DNA from: Pelobates cultripes
Taxonomy: Eukaryota; Chordata; Amphibia; Anura; Pelobatidae
Assembly: GCA_933207985.1 (NCBI GenBank)
Contig: OW240921.1
Span: 111,116,783 to 111,180,782 of the forward strand
Length of the DNA stretch: 64,000 bases
Direction of reading: 5' to 3'
The position numbers and the translations under genes are program-made. Positions 1 to 10,974 of this stretch are shown piece by piece. Within the stretch, counting starts at the first letter, position 1. The number at the start of each line of letters is the position of its first letter. The notes under the pieces were generated by a model. It saw only the letters and a program-made list of their open reading frames with translations, was not told the origin of the DNA and did not search any database.

Positions 1-1090
1 GACATTAACTAAAATAATTATAATTACAGCTATGCAGGAGAACATCTCTGAGCAAACAACAAATCAAATCTTGGAGTTGTTGAGCTACAGAAGAAGAAGA
101 CCACATTCTTGTCAGCTAAGAACATGAAACTGAGCTTATACTGGGCACAGAGCAACCACCACTGAACAGCAGATGTCAGATCTTAATTTCTGCAAATGGC
201 CCGATCAGAGTTTAATATCAATAATATAGATCCATGGATTCATCCTGCCCTGTGTCAGCACCTTAGGCTGGTGCTGATGGTAATAGCATGGTGTTGTGGA
301 ATTTGGTTGGTACACAGCTGAGCATTCCTTAAATGTCATAGGCAACCTAAATATTGTTTCTGAAGATTTGTATATTCCTTTATAGCCTCAGTTTACCCAT
401 ATCCAATACCTTCTTCTATTAAGCTAATGTGCCATGTGGCAAAGCACACATCATCTCTAACGGTTTCTAAATACTTACGACTGAGTTTAGTGTATTCTGA
501 TGACCTCCAATGACCTTCTCTGTCACCAGATGTCCGTCTGTTAGAGCGCCTTTGGGTAGTTGTGGAACAGGAGATCTGCAGCACAAACGTGTTGATGACA
601 AGTCTTCAGCAGCTAGATGATACAGCCATGGCAACATAGCCCAGACGCTCTACCGAATGTTTTCATCACCTTGTTGAATCTTTACCTCAAAAAATTCAAG
701 TTGTTTACATATATATATATATACATACACCTATTTACCATATTTACTGCACAACTCTATTGGCTAAATAAAGTTTTCAAAATTTGAATGCGCATTATGA
801 TGAGCATGCAAAGCAAATTCTACGGGGCGAAATTCGCATTCTAATCGCTACAACAGGGATTTGAGACTTGGTTTCTGGGTACCGTAAAGCTGTACCTCAC
901 ATCTTTGTTGTGATGCAAAGATGTAAGGCTTATTGACCTATATGTTGTATAGTAATATCTTCTTGTACAAAAGTGCATTAGATTCACCAGCTAAAACATT
1001 TTTTGGCTTCCAGGTTTAAAAATTTGAATGCGCATTATATTCAATGGCACATTATATTCAAGTAAATAGGGTGTGTATATATATATATAT
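1..1090. other. No gene seen; AT-rich spacer
   Basis: No coding signal. Short TA runs lie near 709-724 and 1075-1092. A perfect 20-base direct repeat (AAAATTTGAATGCGCATTAT) occurs at 779-798 and 1019-1038, so a short fragment of some older repeat is present twice. Nothing else is recognised. Confidence 0.6.
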
Positions 1091-1856
1091 ATAAATTCAG
1101 AGTGATGGTCCACACTCTCAGTCTCCTTAAAGGACCACTCTAGGCACCCAGACCACTTCAGCTTAATGAAGTGGTCTGGGTGCCAGGTCCTTCTAGGGTT
1201 AACCCATTTTTTCATAATTATAGCAGTTTCAGAGAAACTGCTATAATTATAAATGGGTTAAGCCTTCCCCCTAATCCTCTAGTGGCTGTCTCATTGACAG
1301 CCACTAGAGGCGCTTGCGTGCTTCTCACTGTGAAAATCACAGTGAGAGCACGCCAGCGTCCATAGGAAAGCATTGTAAATGCTTTCCTATGAGACCGGCT
1401 GAATGCGCGCGCAGCTCTTGCCGCGCGTGCGCATTCAGCCGGCGGGGCGTAACGGAGGCGGAGAGGAGGAGGAGAGCTCTCCACCCAGCGCTGGAAAAAG
1501 GTAAGTTTTTACCCCTTTCCCCCTTCCAGAGCCAGGCGGGAGGGGGACCCTGAGGGTGGGGGCACCCTCAGGGCACTATAGTGCCAGGAAAACGAGTATG
1601 TTTTCCTGGCACTATAGTGGTCCTTTAAAACATAACTTTTATTTGTTCACATAAAAAGAAAAAAAGATGCCTTGTATAATCAACGTTTCAGTCCCAGATC
1701 GGGACTTTCCTCAGGACAGCATAATGTCCTGAGGAAAGTCCCGATCTCGGACTAAAAAGTTGATTATACAAGGCATCTTTTTTCCTTTTTATGTGAACAA
1801 ATAAAAGTTATGTTTTAAGGAGACTGAGAGTGTGGACCATCACTCTGAATTTATCT
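1091..1856. repeat. Foldback (palindromic) repeat split by a MITE
   Basis: The left arm (about 1091-1130, continuing at 1629-1718) is the reverse complement of the right arm (about 1725-1856). The loop is about 6 bases at 1719-1724. Both arms carry the same ordered words, for example a block containing GATGCCTTGTATAATCAACG. The left arm is interrupted at 1131-1624 by a hairpin MITE; the right arm is uninterrupted and so shows the original sequence. Family unknown. Confidence 0.85.
1131..1624. mobile_element. TTAA-flanked multi-hairpin MITE (copy A)
   Basis: The termini are AGGACCACTCTAG at the left and the inverse of AGGACCACTATAG at the right, flanked by TTAA at 1127-1130 and 1625-1628. The interior is a row of separate stem-loops: a GAAGTGGTCTGGGTGCC stem near 1142-1185, a CAGTTTCTCTGAAACTG stem near 1225-1255, a CTAGTGGCTGTC stem near 1280-1310, a TCACTGTGAAAATCACAGTGA stem, a GAAAGCAT stem near 1370-1390, and a GC-rich stem with CGGCTGAATGCGCGCG near 1397-1440. 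No ORF of note. TTAA duplication and AGG ends suggest mobilisation by a piggyBac-type transposase (inference). Confidence 0.85.
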
Positions 1857-2445
1857 ATATGTGGGTGACCTGGATCCAGCACCCAGCATGTAAAGGATTG
1901 GGATTGTACAGCCTGCAGTGCAAGGAACTTTTGGACGTACATATATAAATATATATTATACTATATATATGACATAATAACAGTGAACTGTGTATTACGA
2001 GAATATAATTTAATCTCGGGTCTAGGGGGCATTATAATACTCGATAAGACTGAACGTCAGATGGTTTGCAAATGTTTCAAGGTAGCACTTTCTAATTATC
2101 TAACACATGCTTCAGCAATTATGTTTCTTGTATATTACAATCTCTATGTATATGTGTGTGTATTTATATTGTGTTTATTATGCACTGTATTGTTTACATG
2201 ACTGTGAAGCAGTAGATTTCTTCCTTAATTCCACTACTGAGTAGTATATGTTAAACGTGTTATGCTGGCTGTGTGATAATCACCTCTACGTAGCTTGAAA
2301 TTGGATTCTGTTTACTTGGCCAGAATAATGGACAAAAAGTCTTAAAGCAAGCTACGCCAAATACAACTAAATCCTTATCCACTGGCTGGGCAAGGATATG
2401 CCTGTATTATAATAGCCAGACACTAGTAATGTGGCCATTTGGACA
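1857..2445. other. No gene seen
   Basis: AT-rich sequence with short TATA runs (about 1940-1970). No repeat family or coding signal recognised. Confidence 0.5.
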
Positions 2446-2575
2446 GTTATTATTATTATCGTCATTTATATAGCGCCAACAGATTCCGTAGCGCTTTACA
2501 ATATTATGAGAGGAGGGGATTTAACTATAAATAGGACAATTACAAGAAAACTTACAGGAACGATAGGTTGAAGTT
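2446..2575 (-). mobile_element. LINE (L2/CR1-like) 3' tail fragment
   Basis: The stretch begins with a TTATTATTATTATCG run and carries the words ATATAGCGCCAACAGATTCC and GTAGCGCTTTACAA. I recognise this as the reverse complement of a common vertebrate L2-like 3' tail. Related tails are at 21625 and 40743. Only the 3' untranslated part remains. Confidence 0.65.
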
Positions 2576-2837
2576 CCGTAATGTTACAGGGTACTTGTGG
2601 CAAGCAGAATATTAGACATTTCTTGGCAGGACGCCGTGTTTTCAAAAAAGAACAAAAGCCAAACATATTTTGTCAGAGCAGCATCTTAAAATGCAGAAAT
2701 GCCTCTGCCTTATCAATGCATGGAACAACCAATTCTTTATTTTTTTGGAACGTTGTGTTTTTTGTTTTTTTTAAGGCCATTAATGGGAAACTAAATTACT
2801 GCATATTTTAAAATATAGTTGTTGTTTTTTAAATTAA

Positions 2838-3371
2838 AGGAACACTATAGTCACCTAAATTACTTTAGCTAAATAAAGCAGTTTTAGTGTATAGATCATT
2901 CCCCTGCAATTTCACTGCTCAATTCACTGCCATTTAGGAGTTAAGTCACTTTGTTTCTGTTTATGCAGCCCTAGCCACACCTCCCCTGGCTATGATTGAC
3001 AGCCTGCATGAAAAAAAAACTGGTTTCACTTTCAAACAGATGTAATTTACCTTAAATAATTGGATCTCAATCTCTAAACTGAACTTTAATCACATACAGG
3101 AGGCTCTTGCAGGGTCTAGCAAGCTATTAACATAGCAGGGGATAAGAAAATCTTAATTAAACAGAACTTGCAATAAAGAAAGGATACACTTTAGATAAAC
3201 TCTTTAGGAAGGCTGTGCATGTCACATGCAGGGAGGTGTGACTAGGATTCATAAACAAAGGGATTTAACTCCTGAATGGCAGATAATTGAACAGTTATGC
3301 TGCAGGGGCATGTTCTATACACCAAAACTGCTTCATTAAGCTAAAGTTGTTTTGGTGACTATAATGTCCCT
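2838..3371. mobile_element. TTAA-flanked MITE (family B, copy 1)
   Basis: Flanked by TTAA at 2834-2837 and 3372-3375. The ends are inverted: the left starts AGGAACACTATAGTCACC and the right reads, on the other strand, AGGGACATTATAGTCACC. The first and last 120 bases or so are imperfect inverted repeats that include GCAGTTTTGGTGTA-type words and CATTTAGGAGTTAA. The same element lies in inverted orientation at 25480-26024. No coding capacity; piggyBac-type mobilisation inferred from TTAA. Confidence 0.85.
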
Positions 3372-3375
3372 TTAA

Positions 3376-4940
3376 AGAACAATGACCAAAAAATTCCCTT
3401 AGTACACTGTTTAGTGGGTCTGCCTGCACCTTCACCTCATGAGGAAGAAAAATACTATCTCATCAATGTCTGCACAGCAGTGGTTCAGAGGGTAAGGATC
3501 CCCTAGAGCAGTTCCACTCATTACTTGGATTTCATGGGAAATCTGTGCAAACTGATAGCAGCCATGCTGTTTAGTGAACTAGGCAGTTAACAGAGCCACA
3601 TTCAATGGGAGAGAAAGCTCAGCCCAAGTTGTGCATTCATCATGCATGTGTCACTCTAAAAATTGGACAAAATTGACATTGGGTAGAGGAAGGTGGATTA
3701 AGATTTCCAGCTGCCTGATTGACAGCTCCGAGGGGCTGTCTTAGAGATGCTGCAATTTTTACATGTTGCCTTGTAGTAGACTGTACTTGTAGTACCGAAC
3801 AATACCAATAGGTGGAGACATTGGTAAAGTGATTTAAAATAATTGGATTGTGTCATTTTTGGAGCTTTCTTTTTAATGATTAACTACTTAGTTTTATCAG
3901 AATTGTGCTAATTAAAACTTAAGCAGGAATTTTATAAAACAAAACAAACGTTTTACAAAAATAGTTTTATGAATCATTGTGATATTATATTTTATACATA
4001 GGTAACTCTACAATAGACAGTCCCCACATTTTATATACTATACAACACATTTAACAGAGCATATTGTATTAATACTTTTTTGTATTCCTCTTTAAATTGG
4101 ATTCACTTGAAGCTCCTCCACATTTAGTGTCATTCTCCTGGAGTTTAATATCGGCATCAATCATTCTCAAAATCAATCTCAATTCAGAATGATAGGATTT
4201 GTAATCCAACAACAGATGGGTTTATACAGGCCTTGTATTGATTTTCCTAATACTCCGGTCCCTTGCTAACCAACATCCACCCTCTAACTGATGAAATTCT
4301 TTGTATCGCACTGTCTGAAGCTGTGATCACCGGAGTGGAATATTTGCTTGTGAAATTTTTAAATTTAACAAGCAATTGAGCAGCAAACAGCACCATCTAC
4401 AAGGAAACTTTGCAAAAATCCACTTTACTTTGTAGAATGCAGGCAATTCATTCAAGCCCAAAGTCTATTGGGAAGTCACTGCAAAAAAAGGCTCTGATAC
4501 ATTTATCACAAATAATGGAATCCAGCATGTTTGATTGCCCAATTACATTCCAATTTTGTTACAATGTCTAGAAAACAATTCTGAATTGTTTTAATTTGAT
4601 ATTTCCCAAACAATTAAAGTATGATACTTTGAAGACCGTTACCTAAGTGAATTGCAGACACAATAATTCAAAACCGTTATTTGATATTCAAATGCTTCTT
4701 GTAATAAAATCTGAGTTAGTGTACCAGAAAAACACATCTGTTTTATCACCGATTGGTTGAAGCTGTGCACCAATTAGATGTCAAACTTTGATTAAAAACA
4801 TTTCCCTTGCATGCGTGTTTAGTTTTAATATATATTTAATATTTTTGCATATGGCATGTGCATTTAGTATCTATATTGCATGTAAAAAATATTATGAACT
4901 TTAAACTGGATTATATTACTTACAAATGTGACTTTTTCTT
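3376..4940. other. No gene seen
   Basis: About 1.5 kb of low-GC sequence with no recognised repeat, ORF or RNA gene. Some of it could be conserved non-coding DNA, but that needs a cross-species alignment. Confidence 0.4.
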
Positions 4941-4944
4941 TTTA

Positions 4945-5467
4945 TGGAACACTTTAGCGTTAAGAATACCTGTATCCCTATCTCTAGAGTCTAGTGTGCC
5001 TCGATCCCTATTTAGATTAGTCCCAGTCCCAATCCTCCTGCCCCCCATCTTCCGCCCGGGTAATACAAATTTGATTTACAAAGGTTTTACTAAGACTCCC
5101 TCTGTGTTACTTGTGCTCCGCCTCTTGCGACATTTTAGCAAAGTCATTCTTTCAATCCAATGCTCTTCATAGTAGCGGAGAATTGGGGACAGATGCACAT
5201 GCGCGGAAAGCATCACACACATCCAATCAAATGCTTCTCTTAGAAAAGCATTACGTTCAATGCTTTCCACTGAGCTTCAGTTGGTCACATGACTGAGAGA
5301 AACTCGATCGTTGCTGTAGAAAAGCCTCTAGTGGCTGTCTGGAAAACAGCCACTAGTGGTGTGCTTAACCCTGCAATGTGAGTTTCGCAGTTTCTCCAAA
5401 ACTTCAATGTTTTACAATGCAGGGTTAAAACTGCAATGCCCCTGCACCCAGACCACTTCACTGAGAT
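4945..5467. mobile_element. Decayed multi-hairpin MITE related to copy A
   Basis: The left end resembles the GGAACACTTTAGCG type of terminus. Internal stem-loops match copy A in kind: a CTCTAGTGGCTGTC / ACAGCCACTAG stem near 5325-5360, a GCATT/AATGC stem near 5235-5265, and CACCCAGACCACTTCA near 5446-5461, where the copy stops. No clean right terminus or TTAA duplication is visible, so the copy is probably truncated. Confidence 0.55.
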
Positions 5468-5689
5468 TATCTTGTGTTAATGTATTTAATACATGCATAG
5501 TATATTTCTCCGAAAAGCAGCTTTTTCAAAGCAGGAAAAATATTGACATAAATTGGCAGTGATAACACACTCTGACAATCCAAGGGTTAAACTGTTATGT
5601 AATGCTGATAGTGCTGGATTGGCCAAAGGGTAAATATATACATGGTCAGACACTTACTAAAGAGACTATCAGGGTTGTTCACTAAACTG

Positions 5690-6081
5690 GAACTGTACCT
5701 AAATTACGTAAACTACGAAATCAACAACTGTGTATCAGAACAAATTCAAATAGCACACTGACCACAGGCTGTTCTTTCAAATATCTAGGTATGCTTCTAG
5801 ACCCCAATCTATCCTTTGGCCTTCACATTTAAAAAATCTCTTCAAATCTTTACCCAAAACCCACCTTCATAAACTTAATACGTTATATAATTCTTTCTGG
5901 TACCGCAATACAAAAATAAAGTGGCTCGATCCTCCTTTTCCTAAGAGCACCACAATTATGGAATAACCTCAGGGACACAGTCAAATCTTCATCAATCTAA
6001 AATCTTTTAAACAACATACCTCAATACAGAATGCACCTGTCATGGTTGAATATATTTATTACTTGTTATGGATTAAATTTA

Positions 6082-6144
<63 letters not shown>

Positions 6145-6272
6145 TGTATATTGTATTTTTGTAATATTGTAACAATTATATTTTTTGTGGACAAAGACCC
6201 AGGACATACTTGAAAACGAGAGAAATCTCAATGTATCCATCCTGTTACAATATTTTATATATAAATAAATAA
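5690..6272 (+). mobile_element. LINE 3' fragment with RT-tail relic and ATAA tail
   Basis: One frame near 5765-5835 reads TGCSFKYLGMLLDPNLSF, a pattern typical of the region just after the RT domain of L2/CR1-like ORF2. A later word APQLWNNL (about 5948-5972) matches the usual C-terminal APRLWN-type motif. Stops and gaps interrupt the frame. The 3' end carries AAAGACCCAGGACATACTTG and closes with an ATAAATAAATAA tail, where a MITE has inserted. A (TA)n run interrupts the tail region. Confidence 0.65.
6094..6141. repeat. (TA)n microsatellite
   Basis: An uninterrupted TA run of about 24 repeats, inside the LINE 3' fragment. Confidence 0.95.
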
Positions 6273-6704
6273 AGGACCACTCTAGGCACCCAGACCACTT
6301 CAACTTAATGAAGTGGTCTGGGTGCCTGGTCCAGCTAGGATTAACCCATTTTTTATTAAACATAGTGTTTCAGAGAAACTGCTATGTTTGTTAATGGGTT
6401 AATCCAGACCTCAAATCCTCTAGTGGCTGTCTCATTGACAGCCGCTAGAGGCGCTTGCGTGATTCTCACTGTGAAAATCGCAGTGAGAACATGCAAGCGT
6501 CCATAGGAAAGCATTATGAATGCTTTCCTATGAGACCGGCTGAATGCGCGCGCAGCTCTTGCTGCGCGTGCGCATTCAGCCGAATGGGAGGATCGGAGGC
6601 GGAGAGGAAGATGAAAGCTCCCCGCCTGGCGCTGGAAAAAAGGTAAGTTTTACCCCTTTCCTCTCCCCAGAAAGAGTATGTTTTCCTGGCACTATAGTAG
6701 TCCT
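6273..6704. mobile_element. Multi-hairpin MITE (copy of A) in a LINE tail
   Basis: The same family as 1131-1624: it begins AGGACCACTCTAGGCACC and ends with the inverse of AGGACTACTATAGTGCC. The internal stems occur in the same order (GAAGTGGTCTGGGTGCC, GTTTCAGAGAAAC, CTCTAGTGGCTGTC, TCACTGTGAAAATCGCAGTGA, GAAAGCATT, CGGCTGAATGCGCGCG). The flanks are ATAA (6269-6272) and ATAA (6705-6708). Because the target is the ATAA-rich tail of a LINE, the target may truly be ATAA instead of TTAA. Confidence 0.85.
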
Positions 6705-6952
6705 ATAAGTAAAGAAAGCAAGTAATGTCAGGAATTGAAAGTCAATCTCAAATATAATGCTATCGTAGCCGGTCTGGAAGCATCGCTGTCTTGGAGAATA
6801 TTTCCAGTTCAGCCACTTTATCTAAAATTTTTTTTAAGAATAATCCTGGAATAACCCTCTAGTTACATTACAAGGTACATCAGACCCTGAAATAGGGACT
6901 GTCCCACTGAAATTGCGACAGCAGTTGGGAGGCCTGACACTGACTTATAATG

Positions 6953-7979
6953 CAGTGCTTCCCAAACTTTTTAGGTTCAAGGCGCCCTTACTAATTTAAT
7001 ATCTTTCCAAGGCACCCCAAGTCAAAACAATTTTCTAGGTTGTATATATGTACAGCGCTGCGGCATATACCATATACTGGAACTCTAATTTTGGGAGTGG
7101 CACTAGTAGATTATTTAAAGAAACAATCCAGGCACAATAACCACTACATTATGTTGTAGTGGTTATGGTGCCAGTAGTGCCCTCCCAAGGTAAGTAGTCA
7201 AACTGTTTAAGAAAAGTTGACAACTTACGTGGGGTCTGCCGGGAAAGGGGCTGTAGTGTGTGTGTGGTGCCATATGTGTGTGTGTGTGTGTGAAGGGTGC
7301 AGTTTGCATGTGTGTATGTGTGTGTGTGTATACAGGGGTGCAGTGTGCGAGTGTGTGTTAGGGATGCAGTGTGTGTACAGGGTTGCAGTGTGTGTTGTGG
7401 GGGGTAGGTTGTGTGAGGGGTACAGTGTGTGTGTGTGGGGGGGTGCAGTGTGTGTGAGGGGAGCAGTGTGTGTATGGGGGGTAATTGTGTGCATGAGGGG
7501 CAGTTTGTGTGTATGGGGTGGGCAGTGTGTATGTATGGGGGAGCAATTGTGTAGTGTGGGGTTTGTGGTGTTAGGAGGGCAAATTAATACATTTTATTTA
7601 AAAATAAAAATAATATACCCCTCCCTGCTTACCTTTGCATGGGAGGGGGGACATTTCCTGCAATCCCTGGTGGTCCTGGTGGGGAAGCCCTGGTGGTGAC
7701 AGTGAACTCTAGCATCCTCAGGAGCTGCTAGAATTCACTCTTGCGAGATTCGGAGCATTGCCGTGGTAACTATGGCAACGGTCCGACCTCGCAAGAGGAG
7801 AACCCGGCAGAGCTGCAGGTTAGAGCTCCCCCGGGTTCTCTCTCCCTCCCTCCTTGCCGGATGTCAGCAAAGTGCTAGCGGGCCGGAGAGGGAGAGCACA
7901 GTTCTCAGTGCTATCATCACAGCACCAGGAAAGTAACTTGCAGCTCCCCTGTGTGCCCGTCACAGTTTGGGAACCGCTG
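6953..7979. mobile_element. Non-autonomous hAT-like element with 8-bp duplication
   Basis: Perfect 8-bp direct repeat TTATAATG at 6945-6952 and 7980-7987. The termini are inverted: CAGTGCTTCCCAAACTTTT at the left, and CAGCGGTTCCCAAACTGTG reading inward from the right. This CAGnGnTTCCCAAACT terminus is typical of Charlie-like hAT elements. The interior has no transposase. It carries a MITE-like hairpin near 7116-7175 (ATAACCACTACA/TGTAGTGGTTAT) and a TG-rich tandem array. Confidence 0.9.
7255..7560. repeat. TG/G-rich minisatellite inside hAT
   Basis: Degenerate tandem units of about 25-35 bases of the form GTGCAGTGTGTGTGNGGGG. The plus strand is strongly G and T rich, so open frames here (plus strand 7217-7699; minus strand 7225-7494) are composition artefacts, not genes. 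Confidence 0.85.
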
Positions 7980-7987
7980 TTATAATG

Positions 7988-8944
7988 AATTGAAAAACCT
8001 AATTGCAAAACGTAGGCAAAAATATCTAATTAAAAAAATAATAAAAATAACCTACTCAGCTATAGGCACAGCTTGAGCCTTCTTTTTTTTTTTTGAGGCT
8101 ATAATTTTGAAAACTGTCATATACATAATATGCAATAACCCTCTGTTTGCCATAAACCTATTCTACTAGACTTACCTTCTAAAATTTGACTTATCCTTTC
8201 CCTGGCTTGATGACAGATATATTTACAATGTCACAATTGGTACACAAAACATTGCAGCCACAGATGGAATTATATCTCAATTGCCTCCTGGCACAGAACT
8301 CTCCATTACCCACTAATCTACCTAAAAACCCTGCTCGCCATTGCATGCTTGCCAGGGATCATACAAAATGTGTGTTGGAAGGGTCGGGGATGATAATGGA
8401 TTCCACATCTGTACTATCGTACTCTAGGTAAAATAAGCAAAAAGAGGAATTTCTGTTTCATTGTAAACATGTGCATCTCATTAGAAAATAGAACTTAAAT
8501 AGCATCCCTTCCCCTTTAAAAACCATAAATCTGATGAAGCATAGCTAAAAAGATGCAAGTACGGTGGCTGGCCATATGGAATGTCTTCAATAATTGCATG
8601 CATGGTAGATTTTCTTATGGAGAGAAGAACTGACTGCTGATGTCTTACAGTAATCTGCTTCTCATTTCGCTATCCAAAATGCTAATATCTAAATAATCCA
8701 CATTACTAGAACAGACATATGGCCTAATTATTCTGTATCTTAATGTAACACATTTTATATTTGAAGTCAGTCCTGTAGTGAAATACATAGGAACCATGGT
8801 CATAGTATATTTGTATCTTTTAGAACCGTGGTCTCAAAATCATATCCATACTGCAGGTGTAAGGGAGCTGGCCTTGGTATTTCTACCCTAGAGTACAGCA
8901 TTCTCGTACAGTAACGGATACACTTGAGACTGGAGATATGTGTG
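7988..8944. other. No gene seen
   Basis: AT-rich sequence with no recognised repeat or coding signal. A T run lies at about 8083-8094. Confidence 0.45.
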
Positions 8945-8950
8945 GGGTTC

Positions 8951-9170
8951 TATTTACATAGCTGAAAAGAGACATGAGTCCATCAAGTTCAGCCTTCCTC
9001 ACATTTGTTTTTGCTGTTGATCCAAAAGAAGGCAAAAAAACGAGTCTGAAGCGCTTCCAATATTGCAATAAATTAGGAAAAAAAATTCCCTCTTGGCCCC
9101 AGAATGGCAGTCAGATGTCTCCTTCGATCAAGAAGCTTTTTCCTATGGAAAGTGCCAAGGTTAACCTTTG
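8951..9170 (-). mobile_element. LINE (L2/CR1-like) 3' end fragment
   Basis: Contains the words TTTACATAGCTGAAAAGAGA, CATCAAGTTCAGCCTTCCTC and GATCCAAAAGAAGGCAAAAA, which I recognise as a common 3' terminal segment of a CR1/L2-type LINE in tetrapods, here in reverse orientation. The open frame on the plus strand is a by-product. Confidence 0.65.
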
Positions 9171-9174
9171 TTTT

Positions 9175-9629
9175 AATAATGTTGTTATGACTATTTTGTT
9201 ACATTGTCTTTCTTTATTTTAAAGCAATTATCTGTTCTGTTTCTAGTTTCTTCATATCACTCTTCAGAATTAGTGACCCAAAACCATATTCTCCATCCAC
9301 TCATCCTTGGTCAGGTCTAACTATTGCATTGAAAATGTTCTTATATTTGCCATTATATTTTCATCTCCTGGCTGTAATCATTGGGCACATTACTTGTGAA
9401 GAATACAGAAACTAGACAAAATGGAGGGCTGAATGGCTTAGTTTCAGCTCGTAGCTTAAAACATATTTTCGCTCACACACAAAGGCCATAAACCAGAATA
9501 TGAGACAGGCCGATTCTACGTGAGAAATATAACAGCCTCACAGATAGATAATACTTTTGAGCATGTAAGTCCAAACAGCATGTAAAGGAATGATGAGGGA
9601 ACCCTGCACTCGCTGTACCCTTCATGCTC
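9175..9629. other. No gene seen
   Basis: No recognised feature. Confidence 0.4.
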
Positions 9630-9913
9630 TTTTAATACTGCTGTTTGGGGGAAAAGGCTGCATCTACACTGGGGGATTGCTATACTCTGGATACTCCCCT
9701 GGGCTAAAATCACTAAACTCTTTTAAGAGCTTGTTCCTGCTACTCTCTCTTGGAGGAGAGGTTCACCCACTGGAACCTGGAGCCTTGTCGTAGGTCCAGG
9801 GTGGGTAGAGGACGGCGAGTTCCCAGCCAAGTTGCAACGCTGGACATGGGGACTGCAGTGCTGATGGTCCTTGGTAAGCACTAGGAGCATTGATTGACGG
9901 AGGCTCTGTTACA
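9630..9913 (+). mobile_element. Orphan 3' end of an LTR
   Basis: The order of words GGGGGATTGCT, AATCACTA, TAAGAGCT, CTGCTACTCTCTC, GTCCAGGGTGGGTAGAGGAC, GCACTAGGAGCA and TTGATTGACG matches, on the other strand, the solo LTR at 42491-45484. It closes with CTCTGTTACA, an LTR-type end in CA. No 5' half or target duplication is seen, so this is a truncated relic. Confidence 0.7.
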
Positions 9914-10062
9914 ACTGCATCTTCATCTATGGTGGTGTAATAATACAGCTGTCCTAAAACTCTGTTTCATTATCATGTCGCTATTATTATCAAACCAGTA
10001 GCTTATAATATTATTTTTTTTTCTCTTACTAGGAGAGAGAGAGAGTAAACTGCACTCCTGAA

Positions 10063-10285
10063 AAATAAATAGTATTTATATAGCACCTTTCTCCCAGTGG
10101 GACTCAAAGCACTTTTCAGCACACGCTCGAATTAACCAAATCGACAGCTGACTAGTAATAGATGTTATTATTACCTAATTGATGGTACTCATTTTATTGA
10201 CCTTGGAAGGATTTAAACCTGTGACCTTGCATTTTTGAATTGGCTTTGTAGTCAGGGAATTTACCAACTGAGCTACCTCACCGGC
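10063..10285 (-). mobile_element. tRNA-derived SINE with L2-like tail
   Basis: Read on the minus strand from 10285, a tRNA-like head contains an A box (TAGCTCAGTTGGTA) and, about 45 bases later, a B box (GGTTTAAATCC). These are the internal RNA polymerase III promoter elements. The body ends with CACTGGGAGAAAGGTGCTAT followed by ATAAATA, the same kind of tail as L2 LINEs, which supply the retrotransposition machinery in trans (known for MIR-type SINEs). Full-length by appearance. Flanking duplications are not clear. Confidence 0.8.
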
Positions 10286-10289
10286 AGAA

Positions 10290-10970
10290 GTGACATCACA
10301 GTTCAGTTCAGGCATAACCAGGGCACAATGAATTGAAGGAGATGAAACACAGAGAGGGAATTAGATTAAGGAACGTAGTATTATAAGTGACAAGTTCCCT
10401 TTAAACAGATTTTACCTGTGCTATTTCTGCTGTTAGCACAAGGTGCACCTACGATTAGCTGTAAACAGCTATTAAATCATTGCGTCCTGTGTGTTTGAGT
10501 TTTCCATCTACGATTCTTATATTTTTATAGGAAAGGTACTATTTGTTGTCAGATATTGGTTGGCATTTTTTAAACCTGTCTGAAAGTCAGAAAATAATAT
10601 ACTAAATCCAGCGCAAGATGACTATTTTTAACTAGTGTGAACCTTTCAGAACAAATAATAAGGAATAGTTTGGGAAAGATAGCAAGTCTAAGTGAAAATA
10701 CTGCCACTGTTTGCTCTGGAAATCTTCGGCATGAGCTGAAAACACTGAGACTTGTTAACTCCACATAAGATGCAATTTCTAAATAAAAAGGAGTGAAATA
10801 AACCTTAATGTCAAATTTCATGTAGACGTGTTAGGCACCATGGTATTGTTAACATAGCTCTAGGTTAGCAGTGACCGACATGGTGCTGCAGAATGGCTTG
10901 TTCCTGTGTTTCACAATGTGGCAAATAGTAAAATGTTTAGTGTTTTCTTTATAGTAGAGTTAGAGGGGGG
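10290..10970. other. No gene seen
   Basis: AT-rich, no recognised repeat or coding signal. Confidence 0.4.
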
Positions 10971-10974
10971 TGGC

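Noticed and set aside
7217..7699. 160-codon Cys/Val-rich open frame
   Set aside because: Frame through the TG array of the hAT-like element at 6953-7979.
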